Of a DNA stretch of 64,000 nt, positions 56,549 through 64,000 are shown piece after piece. A model generated the notes under the pieces. It ran no database searches. It saw nothing but the letters and a program-made list of their open reading frames with translations, and had not been told where the DNA came from. Numbering within the stretch: the stretch's first letter is position 1; every line of letters begins with the position of its first letter. This stretch comes from Promethearchaeota archaeon (GTDB lineage: Archaea > Asgardarchaeota > Thorarchaeia > Thorarchaeales > Thorarchaeaceae): positions 1 to 64,000 of the forward strand of contig WJMJ01000128.1 in NCBI GenBank assembly GCA_014728035.1. Reading direction: 5' to 3'. The translations under genes and the position numbers were made by a program.

Positions 56549-57201
56549 GTTGAATCATTTTCCTGCCATTGTTGTGCGATCTTAAGTATAACTTTTCCAA
56601 GTGCTGTGATTCGAGTTATTCTTCGTCTGCCATGTTTCTGGACTTCAACATAACCAGCATCTCTCAAATCCCGAACATGCTCAGAGATGGATGATGCTTC
56701 CAAGTCTGTGCGAGAGCCTAACTCTTTATTTGACGTGATTTGCTCATTCGGCTTAGAAAGAATTTGCTTAAGAATATTCTTTTTTGGTTTAGTCAACATC
56801 TGCCGTTTCTTTGGAAATAGATCAACTAGATGATATTGAGAATCAGCAGGCTTTCCCAATACTGTCAAATGTAAGATGCTCTCAGAATATTGAGCAGCCA
56901 TACAAAAAGCTGTAACCATTATCTGATTGCTAGAACATGGTGCAAAGTGAACTTCTGATTCCCGATACAGATATGCAATATCTAGTAAGGTAGATAGTAT
57001 ATCGTGATAGTCAACCGGTTGAACTTGATACGAGTCTGTATCAACAAGTTTTCTGAAATCATTTTTGATTTGCAAAACATATTCTCTAAGCTCAGCAGAA
57101 TGAACGAATACAACAATACTACATTTACGTTGTAAAAGTATGCATTGAACCGCTTCAAAATTCCCTGTGTCCACAGACACAACTTGAACAATTTTTCTCA
57201 A
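56515..57201 (-). CDS. CARF-like domain and winged-helix regulator
   Basis: The N-terminal 120 residues have a Rossmann-like layout (KIVQVVSVDTGNFEAVQCIL, CSIVVFVHS) with APCSSNQIMVTAFCMAAQ at the place of the CARF ligand loop (xxTGGTKxM). The C-terminal 80 residues are a winged helix (SSISEHVRDLRDAGYVEVQK). This matches Csa3-like regulators, which bind cyclic oligoadenylates, but no CRISPR array or cas gene is nearby. The start is TTG. Confidence 0.6.
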   Translation of the reverse strand: MRKIVQVVSVDTGNFEAVQCILLQRKCSIVVFVHSAELREYVLQIKNDFRKLVDTDSYQVQPVDYHDILSTLLDIAYLYRESEVHFAPCSSNQIMVTAFCMAAQYSESILHLTVLGKPADSQYHLVDLFPKKRQMLTKPKKNILKQILSKPNEQITSNKELGSRTDLEASSISEHVRDLRDAGYVEVQKHGRRRITRITALGKVILKIAQQWQENDSTWDTTRIQQTC

Positions 57202-57853
57202 ACTCCACCCACCAACACTTCGGTGTTATTTCCGAACTTGGCATACTAATCCGAATTTCGTTACCCGGATCGAAAATCGGACCTACTGTTTCCTTGCTGT
57301 TTGAGAGATGCTATTCCTTGATAATAATGATATCAAGGTTTGACCCAAAGGGTCCAGAAGATCCCCCCTGGTAATCTAATGCAAACGTGAACAATAATTG
57401 TTCACGTATCTCTCTTTTTTTGTGGTGGCAAGTATTAATATATTGAGTACAGGTAATAAATTCTCAACTCGGATATTCTGAGCTGAATTTACAAATAAAA
57501 ATACAGAAGTTCCAAAAACTCATTTTCTGGAAACAATATCATAGTGTTTTGAAATTCTAGTTTATAGATGTTACCGGAATTCAATCGAAGATCCTTTTCA
57601 TCAGATTCCGACGAGAAAATAATAGGTCTAGAGCGCCTCTAGAGCCGTTTTAGGCGATTGATGGTGGACACTTTTTCACTTATATTAGAAATTACCATAC
57701 TTAATGTGTAATTATCGGTGTTTCTAATCGATATATGGAGTCGTAACGAAAATTTTGTGTAATCGTGGGGGGGCCTTTTCCTCCAAGATTCTTTAGATGA
57801 TTTTTGTGATATAGAGAACAATAATACAAGAAAGAAGATACCAAGCACTCTTA
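57202..57853. promoter_or_regulatory. 652-base gap with several inverted repeats
   Basis: No convincing gene is seen. Inverted repeats are AACAC-TTCG-GTGTT (57214-57227), a 23-base palindrome at 57385-57407, and TCTAGAG-CGC-CTCTAGA (57627-57643). The last, read on the minus strand, is followed by CTATTATTTTCTC and may terminate the upstream minus-strand gene. A G7 tract lies near 57767-57773. An 84-codon minus-strand frame here overlaps the next gene and is doubtful. Confidence 0.4.
57385..57407. promoter_or_regulatory. 23-base perfect palindrome
   Basis: ACGTGAACAA (57385-57394) and TTGTTCACGT (57398-57407) are perfect inverted 10-mers around TAA. T7 follows on the plus strand (57415-57421). 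It lies 184 bases upstream of the CARF-like regulator gene, and could be its operator or a plus-strand terminator. Confidence 0.5.
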
Positions 57854-58441
57854 TTATTTCAGAGCATCCACTTCCGCAGCTGATTGAATCCAAAAACCAA
57901 CTCGAACCAATACCTCTTCTAGGAAGCGAGGCATGTTATCAGGCTTGGCATCTTCTGGAAAACGGTAGCTCCGATACTCGTTGAATTTTTTAAACGTTTT
58001 ACCATATTTGGTATCCAAAGGTAATTTTACCTTCTTGTCGCATACCACTGCTAAAGCACGAATTAGAGTTATGTAATCGAAATCCAAGGCAAGAAGCCAT
58101 TTTCGCAAGATTGGATAGTACTTTGTTTGATCAATCTTATCCCAAGGTAAGGACTTGAGTTCTTCTCGGTTTTTTGTCATTACTCGTTCCGAGTTAAAAC
58201 TGCATTTCTTATCATAGGGGCATCTCGCTCGTGCATACACCTGCTTATTTGCAATCCATACTACAATTTCATGGACCGCCTTTGTTTGTAATTTCTCTTT
58301 GTGTTTATCTGCTGGTAAAATCATCTCAATAACACGCGAGTCTTTGAATGGAGCGCCTTTTTTGAAATACAGACTAAGAGCCCATGCGAGTGCAGGCAAA
58401 GTATTAACTGGATAGTATTCATCAGGATCTGGCATTGTCAT
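57854..58441 (-). CDS. Uncharacterised protein
   Basis: The 195-residue protein is basic, without signal peptide or membrane helix. Two cysteines in ARCPYDKKCSF could form a small knuckle. The N-terminus EYYPVNTLPALAWALSLYFK is hydrophobic-aromatic. It may start at 58441 or two codons later. It lies upstream of the CARF-regulator region and downstream of the Rab-like GTPase gene, same strand. No family was recognised. Confidence 0.5.
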   Translation of the reverse strand: MTMPDPDEYYPVNTLPALAWALSLYFKKGAPFKDSRVIEMILPADKHKEKLQTKAVHEIVVWIANKQVYARARCPYDKKCSFNSERVMTKNREELKSLPWDKIDQTKYYPILRKWLLALDFDYITLIRALAVVCDKKVKLPLDTKYGKTFKKFNEYRSYRFPEDAKPDNMPRFLEEVLVRVGFWIQSAAEVDALK

Positions 58442-58612
58442 TCCAGACCATACAAAACTCCTTGATATGATTTAGGGTGTTTGACAGTCCCTGAAAACTT
58501 GGACAACGGAAGGTTCCTACTGCAAGGAAAAATGTATGTTTTCAAAATGGAATGACGATTCTTAGCACACTGCTCTGAGTAGTGTGTTACAAATAAGACA
58601 AAGGAAATATAT

Positions 58613-59236
58613 TCACTCTTTCTGACGTTCTTCAACAAGCGTCTTTGCTAATTGTTCAAAGATGTCAACAATTCCTTGTCCTGTCTTCGCACTTGACTCA
58701 ACATAAGGCATGTCATGACGTTCTGCGAATTCTTTGCCCTCTGCAGGGTCTACAACACGATCTGGTAGGTCTGTTTTATTAGCAACAAGAACTAAAGGTA
58801 TTTTCTTTCCTAGTGCTTTCTCTAATTCATTCAGCCATTCTTCAAGAACGATAAACGTTCTTCGTCGACTAACATCATAGACGAGAATTCCACCACTAGA
58901 CCCACGATAGTACATTGGACGTAGAATCTGAAAACGAGACTGGCCAGCAACATCCCAAATTTGAAGTTTTACTGTTAGAGGATCACCACTACGGGAAGGG
59001 ATCTCAAGGTTCTTCACGGCAAATTGAGAGCCGATTGTTGTCTTGTAATCTGTACGGAAAAATCCATGAGAGAAGCGTGTAACAATAGCAGTCTTACCTA
59101 CTGCTCCTTCCCCTAGCACAACCACCTTAAACAGGAAATCATAGCTACTACTCACGTGAACGCCTCGTTTGATTTTATAGGGAGTGGTCGAATCGAAATT
59201 CGACAATAACTTGTCCAAATCGTCAAGAAATGGCAA
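58613..59236 (-). CDS. Rab-like small GTPase
   Basis: All G motifs are present: GEGAVGKT (42-49), YKTTIGSQF (switch I, about 64-72), WDVAGQ (about 93-98), NKTD (about 152) and SSAKTG (about 180). It is closely similar to the GTPase domain of the propeller fusion at 37.7-40 kb, including an extra loop before WDVAGQ. An N-terminal extension of 30 residues (MPFLDDLDKLLSNFD) is present and no C-terminal Cys for prenylation. It belongs to the Asgard GTPase expansion. Confidence 0.92.
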   Translation of the reverse strand: MPFLDDLDKLLSNFDSTTPYKIKRGVHVSSSYDFLFKVVVLGEGAVGKTAIVTRFSHGFFRTDYKTTIGSQFAVKNLEIPSRSGDPLTVKLQIWDVAGQSRFQILRPMYYRGSSGGILVYDVSRRRTFIVLEEWLNELEKALGKKIPLVLVANKTDLPDRVVDPAEGKEFAERHDMPYVESSAKTGQGIVDIFEQLAKTLVEERQKE

Positions 59237-59287
59237 GTGTTCTCTAGCGATTTTAAGAGGGATAGCATCTAATAAGCTTTCGCGAGC

Positions 59288-60097
59288 TTAATACATCCCA
59301 CCAGGAAATCTTTCGGATTCAATTAATTCTAGGAAGTCAGCCAGAATATCATTGAACTGGTTAGGTTGTTCGACCATGGGATTGTGGTCAGACTTTCTAA
59401 CTATTGCAATTTCAGCGTTTGGAAACAGTATTTCGTATTCCTGGACTTCATCAACAGGCATAATGTTGTCCTCATCACCACAGACAACAAGAATTGGAAC
59501 TCCAATTTCAGGTAGACGGTCTGTGACATCAAAAACATCGCAGGCTTTCAAGTCCCGAGACATCATCTTGGGCCGTTTTTCCTTATACTCCCCTTCAAGT
59601 GAACGAATTTCATACTCACGAGATTTGTGCTTGGACAATCGGCCCCGTAGAAGGTTGAAAGTGTCTTCAATCGCTTCAATCACTAGTCCAATTGCCAAGT
59701 TTCGAATTTTCAAGTCTGGACGTGTACTCACAAGAACCATGGCGGTCGGTTGAAAAAGATCTTTCTGAAGCCCATATGACATGACAACCCCACCACCCAT
59801 ACTGTGACCAACAAGCACATACTTGTCAAGACCAACATAATCAACTAAAGCTGCAACCTCTCGTGCGTATTCATCAATATCCGCAGGAGAATCATTATCA
59901 TCTGAAAGCCCATGATTGGTCAGGTCGATTGCGATTACTCTATGCTTTTCTGCGAACTTTTCAATCTGGATGGACCAGATAACGTGGTACGAACCTGCAC
60001 CATGAACTAATACAAGAGGAATACCTTTGGTCTTATCTTCTCGTTCATCTACATCCAAATAATGTATCTTGAGTCCATTATACTCGAAGTATGGCAT
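59288..60097 (-). CDS. Alpha/beta hydrolase
   Basis: The catalytic triad is visible: nucleophile Ser in VGHSMGGG, Asp in CGDEDNIMP and His in KSDHNPMV. PLVLVHGAGSYHVIW is the HGxG oxyanion strand. GAGGTG lies five bases before the ATG at 60097 (MPYFEYNGLKIHYLDVDE), which is preferred over a longer frame. The substrate is unknown. Confidence 0.88.
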   Translation of the reverse strand: MPYFEYNGLKIHYLDVDEREDKTKGIPLVLVHGAGSYHVIWSIQIEKFAEKHRVIAIDLTNHGLSDDNDSPADIDEYAREVAALVDYVGLDKYVLVGHSMGGGVVMSYGLQKDLFQPTAMVLVSTRPDLKIRNLAIGLVIEAIEDTFNLLRGRLSKHKSREYEIRSLEGEYKEKRPKMMSRDLKACDVFDVTDRLPEIGVPILVVCGDEDNIMPVDEVQEYEILFPNAEIAIVRKSDHNPMVEQPNQFNDILADFLELIESERFPGGMY

Positions 60098-60200
60098 ACA
60101 GACACCTCGAAAAGAAAATGAACGAGTCCATATAGAGATATTTTGCGTATCAGTAGATAGCTTTTTACAGAGAATTTTTGGATAGCACATAGTGACCATA

Positions 60201-61574
60201 ATGACAAAGCTGTTTGGTACTACTGGAGTTAGAAAAATTTACGGAACTGAATTTGATGTTGAGATGGCCTTGAAGTTGGGAAAGTCTCTAGGTACGTATC
60301 TCAAGGAGGGTACTGTCCTGATAGCACGAGATGCTAGAACTACCGGACTTATGATTGCTGATGCCCTTTCTGCGGGATTATTGTCAACCGGAGTAAATGT
60401 AGTACGTGGTGGAATCATTCCAACGCCAACGTTGGCATTGATGACTAGAGAGCTCGGATATGATGCAGGTTTGATGGTCACAGCATCACATAATCCACCA
60501 GAATACACTGGAGTGAAGTTCTGGGGAGCAGACAGTATGGGACTTACACAAGATGTTGAGTCTAAATTGGAAGAGATCTTTCATTCAGAACAGTACCAAG
60601 TTGCCACGTGGAAAAAGCTTGGAAATGAGTCAAGTAATGGTACATTGGTAGCAAGTCATATTGAAAGATTGCTTGAAAGGTGTGATGTTGATAAAATACG
60701 TTCAAAGAAATACAAAGTAATTGTTGACCCAGGCAATGGAGCTGCCTGTGTACTTACTCCATATCTTATGCAAGAATTGGGATGCAAGGTAGTCACTGTA
60801 AACGGTCAACTGGATGGACATTTTCCAGGTAGAAAATCAGAACCTGAAAAAGAGTCCCTAACAGACTTAATTCGGCTGATTGAAAATACTGGGGCAGACT
60901 TGGGAATTGCACATGATGGGGATTCGGACCGGGTTGTATTTGTGACCGAAACAGGGGAAGTAATTCGTGGTGATCGGACAATTGCTTTTCTGGCACAAGA
61001 GTATCTCAAGACTACCGCTAGCAAGACCATTGTTACAACAGTAGATAGCTCACAGGTTCTAGATGAAACCGTTAAGAAAGCAGGTGGCGAAACTATCCGT
61101 ACTCCGGTCGGAGATATTCAAGTTGCAATAAAGATTCGAGATGAAGATGCAGCAATGGGAGGAGAGGCATGTGGTGTATTTATCTTCCCGGAATTTCATT
61201 TGGCACCTGAGCCATTTTTGGCAGCTTGTAAGATTCTTGAAATCATGGCGAAGACAGACAAATCCTTTGGGAGTCTAATTACAAATATTCCGATTTATCC
61301 TCTTCAGAAATCAAAAGTCCCCTGTGCTAACGAATTGAAACCTAAAGCAATGGAAAAGCTATCAGATGTGCTTCCCAAAGCCATGGGAGATGTCGTTGAA
61401 GTCTTAACTGTTGACGGTCTGGGAGTGTTTCTTAAGAAAGGCTGGGTTCTTGTACGTCCATCAGGAACAGAACCAATCATTCGTATAACCTGTGAAGCTC
61501 CAGAAGAGGAAATAACTCAGAATATCCTCAAACAAGCAAAATCGATCGTAGAGGAAACAATGGAAACTCTTTGA
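60201..61574 (+). CDS. Phosphoglucosamine/phosphomannomutase family protein
   Basis: The alpha-phosphohexomutase active-site Ser96 is in TASHNPPEYTG, the metal loop is AHDGDSDR, the sugar loop GGEACGVFIF, and the phosphate loop VRPSGTEPIIRI. TKLFGTTGVRKIYG opens the protein. GlmM-like or PMM/PGM-like use cannot be told apart. The ATG at 60201 is preferred to a GTG three codons earlier. Confidence 0.92.
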   Translation: MTKLFGTTGVRKIYGTEFDVEMALKLGKSLGTYLKEGTVLIARDARTTGLMIADALSAGLLSTGVNVVRGGIIPTPTLALMTRELGYDAGLMVTASHNPPEYTGVKFWGADSMGLTQDVESKLEEIFHSEQYQVATWKKLGNESSNGTLVASHIERLLERCDVDKIRSKKYKVIVDPGNGAACVLTPYLMQELGCKVVTVNGQLDGHFPGRKSEPEKESLTDLIRLIENTGADLGIAHDGDSDRVVFVTETGEVIRGDRTIAFLAQEYLKTTASKTIVTTVDSSQVLDETVKKAGGETIRTPVGDIQVAIKIRDEDAAMGGEACGVFIFPEFHLAPEPFLAACKILEIMAKTDKSFGSLITNIPIYPLQKSKVPCANELKPKAMEKLSDVLPKAMGDVVEVLTVDGLGVFLKKGWVLVRPSGTEPIIRITCEAPEEEITQNILKQAKSIVEETMETL

Positions 61575-61651
61575 GGTGGATTCCAAAAAATATGATTCTG
61601 ATTTGCGGAATAACAAAGTCTATCAAATAGAACACACATAAGCAAACAAGG

Positions 61652-61658
61652 TTTATAG
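61652..61658 (+). promoter_or_regulatory. TATA-like box
   Basis: TTTATAG lies about 50 bases before the ATG of the coiled-coil protein at 61706, giving a transcription start near 61680 and a short leader with AAAGGT about ten bases before the ATG. Confidence 0.5.
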
Positions 61659-61705
61659 CACAATTAAATAAAATCAGATATGATTACTTAAAGGTCTGAA
61701 TAGCC

Positions 61706-62101
61706 ATGGGCGACGACGAAGATTTCATTATGGAAGAATTTGAATGGGCTCTTAAGGACCCGACCGAAGAAAAACTACGCGAACTTGGAGAAGTAGTTAG
61801 CACAATAACAAAGAAATTGATTGAATTCATTGAATCACTCCAATCTGAAGTCGCCGGATTAAGGTCGGAAGTTGGAGGGCTCGAATCAAAAATTGGCTCT
61901 CTCGAATCTAAGATGGCCTCTGGTTCTTTCACACCCTCATCATCAGCACCATCTTCAGCAGCTGATGCTGCTCCTGCAATGGCAAAGGCACCCACAGCGA
62001 GAGCACCCCCACCTAAATCTAGCGCTGGGGGCGGCGGTGGAATGATGGGCGAACTCAAAGCTCTTCTAGCAGCTCGAAGAAAGAAAGCAGAGGGCAGCTA
62101 G
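61706..62101 (+). CDS. Coiled-coil, proline/alanine-rich protein with possible WH2-like tail
   Basis: Residues 15-75 form a coiled coil with heptads (VAGLRSEVGGLESKIGSLES). A P/A/S-rich stretch and GGGGG follow, ending in MMGELKALLAARRKKAEGS, which resembles actin-binding WH2 helices (LLxxIRxGxxLKK) and the tails of WASH/WASP proteins. No membrane segment is present. Actin binding is a guess from this short motif; the gelsolin-like protein in the same window makes it reasonable. Confidence 0.6.
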   Translation: MGDDEDFIMEEFEWALKDPTEEKLRELGEVVSTITKKLIEFIESLQSEVAGLRSEVGGLESKIGSLESKMASGSFTPSSSAPSSAADAAPAMAKAPTARAPPPKSSAGGGGGMMGELKALLAARRKKAEGS

Positions 62102-62105
62102 TTAC

Positions 62106-62771
62106 TCAGAGCAGTGTTTTGACACTGTTTTCAGGATAGAATGGTCCTGCATGTTCTGGTAAAGAGATTGTAAAAGCTTCTGCACGTTTTACATCAGCTT
62201 GTACGCCCCGTAGACGAGTTCGAGCATCATACAGTTTCTCATAGAAATCATTAGCTTTTGATATCTGTGATTTGTGCTGCTTCAATGCCCGAAGTGCAGT
62301 AGAGTAGGATTCTGAAATATCTACTTGGATGTGAGGGTGAGAATGTAAAGAGTTGATCTCCATATGATAGATCCTTTCTACACGATGGGCGTTATCAAAA
62401 ATCGTAATATGAGATGCCCACTCAACTGCTTGTTGTACTATTTGGACGCAAATCTGGTGATTTCTGTTATAATCATCTTCAGAATGTGTGATAATGATAG
62501 TTGGACGTGACTTGAGAATTGTAGCCACTACCTCGTGGACCATACTCATGTCTATATCAAAATCATCCCGTTCACTAAGATAGAGATTTCGCACACCAAG
62601 AACTGTACACGCCTTTTTCAGTTCCTCATTTCGTTCGTCATTACCAGTCATACAATGAACATCAACTGGAATGCCATTTCTCACATGTTGATGAATCGTT
62701 CCTCCAGCACCTAAAGATTCATCATCAGGATGAGCAACAATAACGAGTAGAGAAGGAGATTTACCAGACAT
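62106..62771 (-). CDS. PIG-L/LmbE-type N-acetylglucosaminyl deacetylase, BshB-like
   Basis: The zinc motif AHPDDE lies at residues 13-18 (VIVAHPDDESLGAGGTIHQH), and HSEDDYNRNH gives the further metal positions. The C-terminal part, VDISESYSTALRALKQHKSQ and RGVQADVKRAEAF, matches BshB-type deacetylases better than MshB or DPM-type ones. BshB removes the acetyl group from GlcNAc-malate. The gene is divergent from a bshA-like gene and convergent, by 4 bases, with the coiled-coil protein. Confidence 0.8.
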   Translation of the reverse strand: MSGKSPSLLVIVAHPDDESLGAGGTIHQHVRNGIPVDVHCMTGNDERNEELKKACTVLGVRNLYLSERDDFDIDMSMVHEVVATILKSRPTIIITHSEDDYNRNHQICVQIVQQAVEWASHITIFDNAHRVERIYHMEINSLHSHPHIQVDISESYSTALRALKQHKSQISKANDFYEKLYDARTRLRGVQADVKRAEAFTISLPEHAGPFYPENSVKTLL

Positions 62772-62881
62772 AATGAGTGCTTTTCTTTTCTTCAATATCA
62801 ACATTGTGAAAGAAAGCAATATGCTCCTACCACTGTTCTTAAAGGTGGGCTAAATTAGTTAGTAACAAAAAGGTGAACTAC

Positions 62882-64000
62882 TTGAAAATAGGAGTGAATA
62901 TGTATCCCTCCGTCGGAGGTTCTGGATACCTTGCTACAAGATTGAGCCAAAATCTTGCACATCGAAATCACATAATCCACTTTATCACCTATGAACGTCC
63001 ATTCTCTTTGATGTGGGAACAACCAAAAGGGATTCACGTCGATCTTGTTGATAGATTTGATTATCCATTATTCAAAGCAGTTGGTCCCCCATATTCAATG
63101 GCTCTTACGTCAAAAATACTAAAGGTTGTCAAAGAGGCGAAATTGGACCTTATTCACGCACATTACGCAATTCCACACGCAATGTCTGCTTATATGGCAC
63201 GAGAAATCTCTGGCATACCATATGTAGTTACATTACATGGCTCTGATGTACACACTCTTGGTCTTGATCCAGCATACAAACCAGTAGTTCAATATACTGT
63301 CCAGAAAGCTAATGCGGTTACTGCAGTTTCTGAATTTTTAAAGGAAAAGGCAGTAAACGAACTGGGAATAGAACGTAAGATACATGTCATTCCAAACTTC
63401 ATTGATGTAGAAGAATTTCAACCAGCCAATGATTGCAGATTGGTAGTTGAAAGCGGATGTGTTTCTTTACGACAGGTTGAGGATCCGGAGGCAATCCATC
63501 CAGAGGAAAAGGTTCTCTTGCATGCATCAAACTTCAGGTCGGTAAAACGAGTTGTGGATATAATAGAAATCATGAGGATTGTTGTCGATCATCAACCTGA
63601 AACACGATTGATAATCGCTGGAGACGGGCCGACTCGAATAGAGGTGGAGAGGAAAATCGAGGCATTGGATTTGTGTAATCATGTTCACCTCTTAGGAGTC
63701 AAGAGTAATATCCAAGAGATTATGTGTTCGGCAGATTTGTTCATACTGAATTCCACACTGGAAGGAATGCCATTAGTACTCTTGGAATCCATGGCTTGCC
63801 AATTGCCCATTGTTACAACTCCAGCAGGAGGAATTCCTGAACTCGTTCGACCGGGACTGGATGGAGTGGTTACAAAAGGATTTGAGCAAGAAGAATTTGC
63901 AGAAGCTATCATTGATTTATTAGTTGATGACAAAAAGAGAAAAAGATTTGCAGTGGCTGGAAGAAAGCGAGTTGAAGAATCATTTTCTGCAAAGGCAATT
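62882..64000 (+). CDS. BshA-like GT4 glycosyltransferase, C-terminus beyond window
   Basis: The frame is open from TTG at 62882, with AAGGTGA seven bases upstream, to the window end (373 codons). KIGVNMYPSVGGSGY at the start, HFITYERPFSLM, LIHAHYAIPHAMSAY, TLHGSDVHTLG and IPNFIDVEEF follow BshA nearly in step; the C-terminal donor motif is NSTLEGMPLVLLESMACQLP. BshA joins malate to GlcNAc from UDP-GlcNAc, the first step to bacillithiol. Other GT4 acceptors are possible. Confidence 0.8.
   Translation, partial: MKIGVNMYPSVGGSGYLATRLSQNLAHRNHIIHFITYERPFSLMWEQPKGIHVDLVDRFDYPLFKAVGPPYSMALTSKILKVVKEAKLDLIHAHYAIPHAMSAYMAREISGIPYVVTLHGSDVHTLGLDPAYKPVVQYTVQKANAVTAVSEFLKEKAVNELGIERKIHVIPNFIDVEEFQPANDCRLVVESGCVSLRQVEDPEAIHPEEKVLLHASNFRSVKRVVDIIEIMRIVVDHQPETRLIIAGDGPTRIEVERKIEALDLCNHVHLLGVKSNIQEIMCSADLFILNSTLEGMPLVLLESMACQLPIVTTPAGGIPELVRPGLDGVVTKGFEQEEFAEAIIDLLVDDKKRKRFAVAGRKRVEESFSAKAI

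Noticed and set aside
56515..57201. CARF-like regulator as evidence for a CRISPR locus
   Set aside because: No direct repeats of CRISPR type and no cas genes were seen anywhere in the window.
57639..57893. An 84-codon minus-strand frame with a hydrophobic stretch
   Set aside because: It overlaps the end of the 195-residue gene by 40 bases in another frame and shows no clear start site.
58438..58638. A 66-codon minus-strand frame between the GTPase and the 195-residue gene
   Set aside because: It overlaps the GTPase end, has no Shine-Dalgarno and low-complexity content.

Overview
The window most probably comes from an Asgard archaeon, with a Thorarchaeota-like lineage as my best guess; no rRNA is present to fix the lineage. 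Archaeal signs are genes packed with 4-base overlaps, Shine-Dalgarno cores of the AGGTGA/GGAG type with frequent TTG and GTG starts, TATA-like boxes, a geranylgeranyl-reductase-family gene, four-subunit pyruvate and two-subunit indolepyruvate ferredoxin oxidoreductases, and TrmB-type regulators. Asgard signs are two Rab-like GTPase domains (one stand-alone, one fused behind a beta-propeller), a gelsolin-like domain, and a short coiled-coil/proline-rich protein that ends in a possible actin-binding motif. I saw no tRNA, rRNA, CRISPR array or insertion sequence.

Layout. Positions 1-447 hold a truncated Vps62-like gene. Positions 719-7095 hold an eight-gene histidine operon on the minus strand (hisG-D-C-B-H-A-F-I, every junction a 4-base overlap; no hisE). 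trpB (TrpB2 type) follows, with two TGTACA boxes exactly 20 bases apart upstream. From 9.3 to 14.3 kb lie a large anchored surface protein, an M23-like secreted domain, and a two-gene unit of a divergent ParA-type ATPase and a membrane protein. From 14.5 to 24.8 kb lie galT-galK, a GNAT acetyltransferase, the gelsolin-like protein, a stand-alone Lrp effector domain, a small Cys-rich protein, a radical SAM enzyme, a GDPD phosphodiesterase, thyX and porGDAB. From 24.9 to 30.8 kb four secreted parallel beta-helix (NosD-like) proteins stand in tandem.

The most unusual part is 30.9-40 kb. A 914-residue protein reads as beta-propeller, Ig-like domain, alpha/beta domain and coiled coil. A 771-residue protein reads as FG-GAP-type beta-propeller, Ig-like domain, acidic linker and Rab-like GTPase. 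Between them sit a membrane zinc-finger protein, an Alba-like protein and a SsuABC-type importer. These architectures recall eukaryotic coat and BBSome subunits. From 40 to 46.9 kb lie iorAB, a DHH phosphoesterase and three paralogous HTH/TrmB-like regulators. From 47 to 57.2 kb lie a geranylgeranyl reductase, a membrane hexapeptide-repeat transferase behind a 12-codon leader ORF, a free-standing ThrRS editing domain, a helicase-like protein with degraded catalytic motifs, two zinc-ribbon membrane paralogues and a regulator pair that includes a CARF-like-HTH protein. From 57.9 kb to the end lie the stand-alone Rab-like GTPase, an alpha/beta hydrolase, a phosphohexomutase, the coiled-coil protein and a divergent bshB-like/bshA-like pair pointing to a bacillithiol-like thiol.

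Together the genes show a cell that makes its own histidine and thymidylate, uses galactose by the Leloir route, oxidises pyruvate and aryl-pyruvates with ferredoxin, builds ether lipids, displays a rich protein surface, and carries GTPase/propeller/gelsolin modules of the kind from which eukaryotic trafficking and cytoskeletal systems are built.
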